Program-made: the position numbers and the translations under genes | Part shown: positions 56,729 through 62,726 of the stretch, piece by piece | Layout of the letters: each line of letters starts with the position of its first letter | Position numbering within the stretch: the first letter of the stretch is position 1 | Notes under the pieces: generated by a model | Database searches by the model: none | What the model saw: the letters and a program-made list of their open reading frames with translations, nothing else | Told to the model about the DNA's origin: nothing | Assembly (NCBI RefSeq): GCF_002115725.1 | Contig: NZ_JFKD01000012.1 | Span: forward strand, 62,001 to 126,000 | Reading direction: 5' to 3' | Length of the DNA stretch: 64,000 nucleotides | DNA from: Marivita cryptomonadis | GTDB taxonomy: Bacteria > Pseudomonadota > Alphaproteobacteria > Rhodobacterales > Rhodobacteraceae

Positions 56729-56876
56729 CCCGATCCTCCTTGCCACTTGGTAACATACCTATGGCGCATGCTGCACAATTCCAACCCACAGCCGCTTACA
56801 CAGTCACGTGCGTTTCACGCGAAATAGAGGTTGCACCCGTCTGAAGCAAAAGCTAAACGCCCCTCCAGATCCCCGC

Positions 56877-56966
56877 GGAGAGGTGCCGGAGTGGTCGAAC
56901 GGGGCGGTCTCGAAAACCGTTGTGGGCGCAAGTCCACCCAGGGTTCGAATCCCTGTCTCTCCGCCA
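56877..56966 (+). tRNA. tRNA-Ser (anticodon CGA), island attachment locus
   Basis: GGAGAGG pairs with TCTCTCC (one G-T). Anticodon stem CGGT/ACCG holds loop CTCGAAA with anticodon CGA. A long class II variable arm and the GGTTCGAATCC T arm follow, and CCA is encoded (56964-56966). It decodes UCG. An integrase gene starts 147 bp after it, so this tRNA is the likely integration target of the island. Confidence 0.95.
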
Positions 56967-57068
56967 CTATCCAGATGATCGCGACCTAAAATTATCAATT
57001 CAAGTCAGTGAATTAGCGGAAATTCCGAGCCGCAGCATTCCCCTCATCCTCTTGAAATCACCAGATTC

Positions 57069-57089
57069 TGCTACACATCTTGCTACATA
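57069..57089 (+). repeat. tandem TGCTACA repeats before the integrase
   Basis: TGCTACACATCT is followed by TGCTACATAATG, giving two direct TGCTACA copies at 12-bp spacing (57069-57075 and 57081-57087). Such short direct repeats next to tRNA-linked integrases are typical arm-type binding sites. This is inferred from position and pattern. Confidence 0.55.
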
Positions 57090-57112
57090 ATGGGCGGATG
57101 TGGAGGGGCGCG

Positions 57113-58402
57113 ATGCAGCTGATGATGCGGGGCAAGACCTGGCACTTGCGGCGGCGTGTGCCGGCCCGGTTCGCCTCGGTGGAGCCGCGGCGTGAGGTCT
57201 GGGTGTCGCTCAAGACCGACTCGCGCCAGCAGGCGGCGAAGAAGGCGCCTGCGGTCTGGGACAGCCTTGTCGCGGGCTGGGAGGCGCAGCTGGCGGGCCG
57301 GTCTGAGGATGGGGTCGCCCGGCTCGAGGTGGCGAAGGCCATCGCCGCGAGCCATGGGCTGAGCTACAAGCCCGCCCGTGACCTCGAGGATCTGCCGCTG
57401 GAAGAGCTGCTCGCGCGGGTGGAGGTGCTGCAGCGCCGGGACGGCACGGTGAACACGGTTGCGGCGCCTGCGGTGCTCGGGACGGTGGAGGCGCCCTCGA
57501 TGACCGTGTCCGAGGCGCTGGCCGAGTACTGGGCGCTGACGCCCGACCGGATCCGGGGCAAGAGCGCCGACCAGAAGCGGCGTTGGGGGAACCCGAGGAA
57601 AAAGTCCATCCGGAACTTTATCGACGTGGTCGGCGACCGCCCCATCGCGGCGCTCACGCGGGCCGATTTCCTCGACTTCCGGTCCTGGTGGCTGGAACGG
57701 ATCGCGGAGGAGAACCTGACGCCCAACAGCGCCAACAAGGACCTGATCCACCTTGCCGATGTTCTTCGGACCGTGGACGAGCTGAAGGGGCTTGATCTCG
57801 ACCTGCCCCTGCACAAGCTGACCCTGAAAGAGGGCGACAAGGCGGAGCGGATTCCCTTTTCGGATAGCTGGATTCGGGAGAAGCTGCTGGCCGATGGGGC
57901 GCTTGCCGGCATGAATGACGAGGCCCGCGCGATCCTGGTCGGGATGATCAACACGGGCTACCGCCCCTCCGAGGCGGCCGGTCTGACCGCGGACCGCATC
58001 CGGCTCGACCACGAGGTGCCGCACCTGGTGATCGCGGCGGACGAGACGCGCCAGATCAAGAACAAGACCTCACGGCGCGAGATCCCGCTGACCGGGGTGA
58101 GCCTCGAGGTTTTCCGGGCCTTTCCGTCCGGCTTCCCGCGCTATCGCGAAAAGCCCGCCTCCCTGTCCGGGACGGTGAACAGCTATCTCCGTGAGAACGG
58201 GCTGATGGAGAGCGACCAGCACGTCATGTACAGCCTCCGTCACAGCTTCGAGGACCGGATGCTGCGGGGCCGGATCGACGAGCGCATCAGGCGCGAGTTG
58301 ATGGGCCATTCCCTCGGTCGCCAGAAATACGGCCAGGGTGGCGGCCTCGCCTTCAAGGCCGGGGAGCTCGCCCGGATTGCGATCGAGGGGGCGTTTCCTT
58401 GA
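57113..58402 (+). CDS. tyrosine recombinase (integrase) of the tRNA-Ser island
   Basis: A 429-residue integrase. A DUF6538-like N-terminus (MQLMMRGKTWHLRRRVPARF) is followed by a core-binding domain (about 130-235) and a catalytic domain with R284 (NTGYRPSEAAG), R376 (MYSLRHSF), H399 (LMGHSLG) and nucleophile Y406 (QKYGQG). The usual HxLR histidine is replaced by Tyr373, and the frame is higher in GC than the chromosome genes. ATG 57113 with GGAGG is preferred over ATG 57098. It probably integrates at tRNA-Ser(CGA). Confidence 0.9.
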   Translation: MQLMMRGKTWHLRRRVPARFASVEPRREVWVSLKTDSRQQAAKKAPAVWDSLVAGWEAQLAGRSEDGVARLEVAKAIAASHGLSYKPARDLEDLPLEELLARVEVLQRRDGTVNTVAAPAVLGTVEAPSMTVSEALAEYWALTPDRIRGKSADQKRRWGNPRKKSIRNFIDVVGDRPIAALTRADFLDFRSWWLERIAEENLTPNSANKDLIHLADVLRTVDELKGLDLDLPLHKLTLKEGDKAERIPFSDSWIREKLLADGALAGMNDEARAILVGMINTGYRPSEAAGLTADRIRLDHEVPHLVIAADETRQIKNKTSRREIPLTGVSLEVFRAFPSGFPRYREKPASLSGTVNSYLRENGLMESDQHVMYSLRHSFEDRMLRGRIDERIRRELMGHSLGRQKYGQGGGLAFKAGELARIAIEGAFP

Positions 58403-58766
58403 GGAGCGCGCGGGCGCGGTCGAGAGCGGCGTGACGGAGTTTGAGCTTGTCGCGTTCAGCCTCGAGGCGGAGGAAGATGGGCAGGTAGGCCTCGTTGTCC
58501 TCGAGCAGTTCGGCCACAATGCGCAGGGCATTCTCGATGCGCGCCTCGAGGGATCTCTGCCTATGCTGCTGGGGGCCTCCCGGCCGGTCTGGTTGCGCGC
58601 CTGCGGTGGAGGTGAACCGGTTGGCGATCGGATGCTTCTTGCCGGTTCCGGAGGGCATGTCATTCGGCGCCGCAGGCGTTCTGCCGCGACGTCCTGTGTT
58701 GACATGCCTTTCCCGGTCGCGAGCCATGGGCCGCGCTCTCCCCTGCGGCGCCGGGGGCTCCGGCAC
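58353..58766 (-). CDS. unknown island protein with charged C-terminal helix
   Basis: A 137-residue protein, convergent with and overlapping the last 50 bp of the integrase gene. The second half is protein-like and helical (ALRIVAELLEDNEAYLPIFL, LEAERDKLKLRHAALDRARA), with GC-rich third positions; the first half is basic and low in complexity. ATG 58727 may be the real start. I recall similar short helical proteins beside such integrases, but cannot name a function. Confidence 0.55.
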   Translation of the reverse strand: MPEPPAPQGRARPMARDRERHVNTGRRGRTPAAPNDMPSGTGKKHPIANRFTSTAGAQPDRPGGPQQHRQRSLEARIENALRIVAELLEDNEAYLPIFLRLEAERDKLKLRHAALDRARALLKETPPRSQSGRAPRP

Positions 58767-59066
58767 CGTGCTCCGATGTGATCAACCTGCTGCGGGGCTG
58801 CGCGCCTCGCGTCTGGAGGTGATGTAGACTCGGATTTGACGTTTGGGGCGAATTCGGCCCTGTCTTGTGCCGGACCCTGTCGAGTTTATGTGGATAACTC
58901 CGCCCGCGGCCTGTGACGCCTTGGCCTGAAAAGCCTCTGGCGGTCCGTTCTTGCCGCCCTTCGCGGCTGGGTTTCTGGGGTCGAGGGGATCGGATCCTGG
59001 AGCGCGCCCGCGTTCCTTCAGAGCCACACATCACCCTCCAATGTCTCGTTTTCGTATGTCCGGGAG

Positions 59067-59093
59067 GCGCAAAGCCGGTTCCCACTTTTGCGC
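59067..59093. repeat. GCGCAAA...TTTGCGC palindrome, rhizobial-type
   Basis: GCGCAAA (59067-59073) and TTTGCGC (59087-59093) enclose GCCGGTTCCCACT. The reverse complement reads like the AAAAGTGGGAACCGG...GCGC intergenic element that I remember as very frequent in Rhizobiales chromosomes. It hints at a rhizobial source for this part of the island. Confidence 0.5.
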
Positions 59094-59146
59094 AACATGC
59101 TCTCGTTGAGGCTGCCCTCGTCCGGGTCTGATTGTCCTGATCTGGT

Positions 59147-59185
59147 CCGCCCGCGCGTCAGCGCGGGCGGGGTGCCTGCGGCGCT
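59147..59185. repeat. hairpin plus direct repeat copy 1
   Basis: CCGCCCGCGC-GTCA-GCGCGGGCGG (perfect 10-bp stem, 59147-59170) runs into GGGTGCCTGCGGCGCT (59170-59185). Copy 2 of the latter is at 59310-59325, preceded by a weaker hairpin (CCCGCGACATCGCGCGGG). Both are followed by a GGTTTTT-containing stretch, resembling a terminator module. Confidence 0.6.
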
Positions 59186-59309
59186 ATGTTTGGTTTTTGG
59201 GGTGTTTGGGTGCGGTGGGGTATTGAGATGTGAGGAGTCTGGATCCTTCACATGGATCAAGAGCTCGCGCCCGGGGCGCGAGGGAGCGCCCCGCGACATC
59301 GCGCGGGTC

Positions 59310-59325
59310 GGGTGCCTGCGGCGCT
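59310..59325. repeat. direct repeat copy 2 (GGGTGCCTGCGGCGCT)
   Basis: Exact 16-bp copy of 59170-59185, 140 bp downstream, followed by TTTGTCTGGTTTTTTGTGG, which parallels the TGTTTGGTTTTTGGGG after copy 1. Confidence 0.65.
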
Positions 59326-59411
59326 TTTGTCTGGTTTTTTGTGGTCTGGGTCGATGGATGGTTGTGAACGACCGAGAGGCTTCCCCGGGCCTCGCCTCGG
59401 CGCTGACCTCG

Positions 59412-59446
59412 CCGCCCGCCTGCACGGGGATCGTACAGGCGGGCGG
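59412..59446 (-). terminator. hairpin after the AAA/M41 gene
   Basis: A perfect 11-bp stem CCGCCCGCCTG (59412-59422) / CAGGCGGGCGG (59436-59446) with a 13-nt loop, starting 12 bp beyond the minus-strand stop. No T run, so its role as a terminator is tentative. Confidence 0.5.
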
Positions 59447-59458
59447 GTCTGGACCGTA

Positions 59459-61264
59459 TCAGGCGGCGCGGTTGAGGGGCCGGTAGGGCGCGGACCAGTC
59501 TACATCCGGGTTGTCCGCCCGTCCGCCTTCTGGCCCGGGCTGGTCCGGTGCCTTCTGGATCTCCAGCGACCACTCGCCGCGCGTGGGCTGTGCCGTTTCC
59601 GGCCTGACCTCTGCCATGAGTTCCTCTAGCGCAGCACCCTGCAACAGGCCCCGGTCGCAGAGCGCGGCGGCGATGGCTTCGAGAACTGGCCTCTGGCCCT
59701 GCAGGATCTGCAGCGCCCGCTCCTCGGCGCGACGGAGGTGGTCCTCGACGCGGGCCGCGAGCGGCGGGTCGAGCCGCAGGCGGGCGGCGATGGTCTCGGG
59801 GTCACCGAGCCAGCTGCGGCGTTCGCCGAGTCCCCAGCTCCCTTCCATCGCGACGGCCATTGTGGTCGCCCGTGCGAGATCGGAGTCCGCAGCGCCACCC
59901 GCCCCCGCAGAGGCCTCTCCGAAGACGACGCGTTCCGCCGCGCGGCCGGCCATGTCGACGGCGAGCGCGGCGTCGAGCTCGGAGCGGCGCTGGTGGATCA
60001 CATGCCGTTCCGCATGGGTGACGCCGCCGTCGCCCTGGAGGGCGAGCACGCGGGGCGTGGCGACCCCGGTGGCGGCACCAACCAGGGCGTGCCCCGCCTC
60101 GTGCACGGCGACCTGCCAGCGGACGGCGTCCGGCATGGCGGGCCGGATTTCCGCGAGGGTCGCGGAGAGGTCCTCCACGCTGAGTGGGCGACCCGCCCGC
60201 CGGGCCTTTGCCCGGGCCGCGCGGACCAGGCCCGCGACATCCGCGCCGCTCATGCCGGCAGCCTGAACGGCGATGGCGGTCAAGTCGGCGTCGCGCAGGT
60301 CGGACCAGGCCTGCCAGCGCAGCGCTCGCGGCATCAGTTCGACCGTTGGGTGGCGCAGATGGAGGATGCGGTCAAAGCGGCCGGGGCGCCTGAGTGCGGC
60401 GTCGATCCGCTCGGCGTGGTTCGTCGCCGCCATGGCCACGACGCCTTCCTGAGCCGCATAGCCGTCGAGGCATTCCAACAAACTTCCGACGACATAATCC
60501 GTCCAACTGGCATTATGGTCCCGGCGGGACCTGTCCCCGAAAACATCGATCTCATCGACAAAAATGATGCACGGCCCCTCGCTGGCGGCCTGCGCGAAAT
60601 CCGCCTTCATTGCCCGGAGCAGGTCGGAAGACCGCTCCCCACGTGCCTGCCACGTGGCGAGCGAGGCCGCGATCATGCCGATGCCCGCCTCGCGCGCGAC
60701 CTGCCTGGCCGTTTCAGTCTTGCCGGTTCCCAGAGGGCCGGCGAGCAGCACCCCACGCGACACGTCGCGCCAGGGGATGTCGCCCGCCTGCCAGGCCCGC
60801 AGATCCTCGACGAGCTGCTCCAGCGGCGCGCGAACCTCGTCCGGCAGCGGGAACTCGGCCAGACCCGGCCCGTTCTCGGTCTCTTCGGGGGCCAGCGCGG
60901 CGGCCAACGTGGCGACGGCGCGGACGGGGTCGGGCCAGCGGAGCGCGAGGAGCAGGTCACCGGGGGTGAGCCGCGCGACCGGTGCGTCGGCGGGCAGTGC
61001 GGTGAGCGCGGCGCCGGGCGCGTCCGCCTCCGGATAGGCATCACCGAGGATCTGCGCCAGCATCTCGCGGTCGAGGGGCGCGAGCGCGATGATCTCCGGT
61101 TTAAGGGGCTTGAGCGCCTTCGGCGCGGTTCCGGCCGCCGGGGCCACGAGGACCGCTGGGCGATGCGTGTCCAGCGCCAGCCTCAGCGAGCCAGACAGGG
61201 CAGCGACAGCCGATTCGGACGCGCCCGGCTCGGTGGACCCGGCTTTCTCGGCAGTGAGGACCAC
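59459..61264 (-). CDS. soluble FtsH-like AAA+/M41 metalloprotease (main part)
   Basis: A 601-residue frame with an AAA domain (Walker A GPLGTGKT at about 176-183, Walker B IIFVDEIDVFGD at 233-244, arginine fingers in RRPGRFDR) and an M41 peptidase domain with zinc motif HEAGH (388-392). Unlike FtsH it has no membrane segment in view. GTG 61264 is the only start, but it falls inside a protein-like stretch (PIPVVLTAEK) that stays open upstream, while the 61183-61875 frame covers the N-terminal side. The gene is therefore probably frameshifted. Role unknown; quality control, phage defence or element maintenance are possible. Confidence 0.8.
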   Translation of the reverse strand: MVLTAEKAGSTEPGASESAVAALSGSLRLALDTHRPAVLVAPAAGTAPKALKPLKPEIIALAPLDREMLAQILGDAYPEADAPGAALTALPADAPVARLTPGDLLLALRWPDPVRAVATLAAALAPEETENGPGLAEFPLPDEVRAPLEQLVEDLRAWQAGDIPWRDVSRGVLLAGPLGTGKTETARQVAREAGIGMIAASLATWQARGERSSDLLRAMKADFAQAASEGPCIIFVDEIDVFGDRSRRDHNASWTDYVVGSLLECLDGYAAQEGVVAMAATNHAERIDAALRRPGRFDRILHLRHPTVELMPRALRWQAWSDLRDADLTAIAVQAAGMSGADVAGLVRAARAKARRAGRPLSVEDLSATLAEIRPAMPDAVRWQVAVHEAGHALVGAATGVATPRVLALQGDGGVTHAERHVIHQRRSELDAALAVDMAGRAAERVVFGEASAGAGGAADSDLARATTMAVAMEGSWGLGERRSWLGDPETIAARLRLDPPLAARVEDHLRRAEERALQILQGQRPVLEAIAAALCDRGLLQGAALEELMAEVRPETAQPTRGEWSLEIQKAPDQPGPEGGRADNPDVDWSAPYRPLNRAA

Positions 61265-61875
61265 GGGGATCGGCGCGCCCCGCGGCCAGAGCGCGTTGGG
61301 CTGGGCGACATGCTCGATGAGCTGGATGAGATGGAGTCGATCGCCGGGTCGGAGGTGGTGATCAGGGTCACAGCACCCGGCGCACCGAGGGCCCGGACCA
61401 TCGCGTCGGCGGAGCCGAAGGTCGCGGCCAGCCGCACCGCGGCCAGCGCGGCCTCAGGACGAAGGCGGTAGCGCTTGCACGGTGCCGTGGCGCCCTCCGA
61501 GACCGGCGGCAGCGCGTCGGCGAAGCCGGCCGTGGCCCTATCGGCTTCGGCCTCGATCGAGTCGAGAATGTCATCGAGGTCCCAGCTGTCGCTGTGGGAA
61601 CTCGAACGGACGGCGTCGGCCAGAGTGGAATCGCTCCGGGTGCCAGTGTCGACTGTCGCCTTATCGCCATTGCCGGCGTCGGTGGCCGTCAGAACGGAGG
61701 CCTCGGCGTCGTCTTCCTCGGTCAAGTCGGTAGCGGTGTATCCGGTAACGGCCCAGCTGGCGGCCTGAGAAATGAGGCTATGCCGGAGCCGAGCCGCGAG
61801 GACGGTCCAGTCCGGGCTATCGGTGACCGGGGCGGCGGCGGAAGGGGTCGAGAAGGAGGTCGAGGGCTGCGTCAT
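61183..61875 (-). CDS. N-terminal part of the AAA/M41 protease, or separate partner
   Basis: A 230-codon frame starting MTQPSTSFSTPSAAAPVTDS. Its middle is protein-like (LRPEAALAAVRLAATFGSAD, MVRALGAPGAVTLITTSDPA), but the last 50 residues are Ser/Pro/Arg-rich (SISSSSSSMSPSPTRSGRGA), the look of a GC-rich gene read out of frame. In the same DNA the AAA frame reads LIQLIEHVAQPNALWPRGAP. The two frames probably belong to one gene broken by a single lost base near 61315-61345. Annotated separately because each is visible. Confidence 0.6.
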   Translation of the reverse strand: MTQPSTSFSTPSAAAPVTDSPDWTVLAARLRHSLISQAASWAVTGYTATDLTEEDDAEASVLTATDAGNGDKATVDTGTRSDSTLADAVRSSSHSDSWDLDDILDSIEAEADRATAGFADALPPVSEGATAPCKRYRLRPEAALAAVRLAATFGSADAMVRALGAPGAVTLITTSDPAIDSISSSSSSMSPSPTRSGRGARRSPWSSLPRKPGPPSRARPNRLSLPCLAR

Positions 61876-61965
61876 GGGAGAGCTCCGAAAAAAGGGGGGG
61901 GCAGCCGGCCCGCCGCTGGAGGGCGGGCCGAGGGAGGTTTTTGTGGTGGGACAGCGACCGGTCGG

Positions 61966-62412
61966 TCAGGCAGCGAGATCGAGCCATTCCGGCCCGTCTG
62001 CGCGGCCGGGGATCGCATGGGCGTGCCCAAGGCGCATGAGGGCCTCGTCGAGCGTGGCGCGCGGGTTGCGCCGAAGTTCCGGGAACTCGCTTGCGTAGAT
62101 CGTATGGCGCGTCTGCCAGTCGGCGGTGAAGCGCACGGCCATGTCCGGCAGTGCGACCATCGCCAGAATGTCGAAATCCGCCGCGGAATAGGGTCCGCGC
62201 CCGGTTGCTCCCCTCTCGGACCGCTGCTTCAGGTTGAAGACATAGTCGCCGCTGCTATTCGTCGTATGGCGCGTCTTGACCTGAATGCGGACGGGCGAAC
62301 CGTTGGGTAGCATGAGAACACGGTCGTGGCGTTCATGCTCGGGCGCGGGAAAGATGCGTTCGCCGAGACGCATGAACAGGGCATCGACGAGCATCTCGGC
62401 GGCGGCCCCCAA
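61966..62412 (-). CDS. PD-(D/E)XK-like endonuclease of the island
   Basis: A 148-residue protein resembling the PDDEXK_5 (group I intron-type) nuclease family. GAAAEMLVDALFMRLGER supplies the first acidic residue, then HDRVLMLPNGSPVRIQVKTR gives the D...QxK core, with YVFNL and DFDILAMVALPD as later strands. The start is unclear: TTG 62412 is the first candidate, but the frame is open to about 62462 and DLCRYAKWLGAAAE upstream looks conserved, so the true N-terminus may use a rare start or be damaged. It is 90 bp upstream of the 230-codon frame and on the same strand. Confidence 0.65.
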   Translation of the reverse strand: MGAAAEMLVDALFMRLGERIFPAPEHERHDRVLMLPNGSPVRIQVKTRHTTNSSGDYVFNLKQRSERGATGRGPYSAADFDILAMVALPDMAVRFTADWQTRHTIYASEFPELRRNPRATLDEALMRLGHAHAIPGRADGPEWLDLAA

Positions 62413-62462
62413 CCACTTCGCATAGCGACACAGGTCTGCGGTGGGCTCATCCGGATTGTCGC

Positions 62463-62726
62463 GCTACACGCAGAAATCGACGCCCTCATGCCATGGCGCT
62501 ATCAAGCCTTAACGGCCTCAGCTTGCCGCTTACCACGCACAAACGGTCAGAAAAACTCTTGCACCACGGGCGGCAACCAAAGAAATCCGGTATGCAGCCC
62601 CCCGCCCCGTCGCAACCAAGTTGCTCTGACACGACCCTACAGACACAACAAATCTGTCCTGCCCTTCTCAAGCTGATTTGCTCTGACAGTTCCCTCAGGA
62701 CCAATTGGGCGGCGATGCGATTGGCA
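62463..62726. other. right-end stretch of the island, no gene seen
   Basis: About 260 bp without a supported gene. TTGCTCTGACA occurs twice as a direct repeat (62621-62631 and 62678-62688, 57 bp apart). I found no copy of the tRNA-Ser 3' end here, so an attachment site is not shown. The island boundary is probably within this stretch because the next gene looks like ordinary chromosome. Confidence 0.45.

Larger units (their letters stand above)
58767..59458. other. hairpin- and repeat-rich island stretch of about 690 bp
   Basis: No well-supported gene is present, except possibly an 81-codon minus-strand frame (58782-59027, GTG start, GGAGGG site) that could be a small protein coupled to the one at 58353. 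From about 59030 to 59458 the DNA is full of palindromes: GCGCAAA/TTTGCGC at 59067-59093, CCGCCCGCGC/GCGCGGGCGG at 59147-59170, and CCGCCCGCCTG/CAGGCGGGCGG at 59412-59446. GGGTGCCTGCGGCGCT occurs twice, at 59170 and 59310, exactly 140 bp apart, each time followed by a T/G-rich tail. Confidence 0.6.

Noticed and set aside
58889..58897. Perfect DnaA box (TTATCCACA, reverse)
   Set aside because: A single box with no AT-rich region or rep gene; another single box at 22506-22514 shows it is background.
58782..59027. 81-codon minus-strand frame with GTG start and GGAGGG site
   Set aside because: Plausible and 15 bp before the 58766 gene, but codon bias is weak and no family is recognised; mentioned in the noncoding entry rather than called.
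59018..59573. Minus-strand frames of 129-135 codons across the hairpin stretch
   Set aside because: They cross several perfect palindromes, are Pro/Arg-rich and have no ribosome site or recognisable segment.
62621..62688. TTGCTCTGACA repeats as island attachment sites
   Set aside because: They bear no resemblance to the tRNA-Ser 3' end, so calling them att sites is not supported.
62486..62704. 72-codon minus-strand frame rich in cysteine
   Set aside because: No ribosome site, odd composition, and it contains the direct repeats of the island end.
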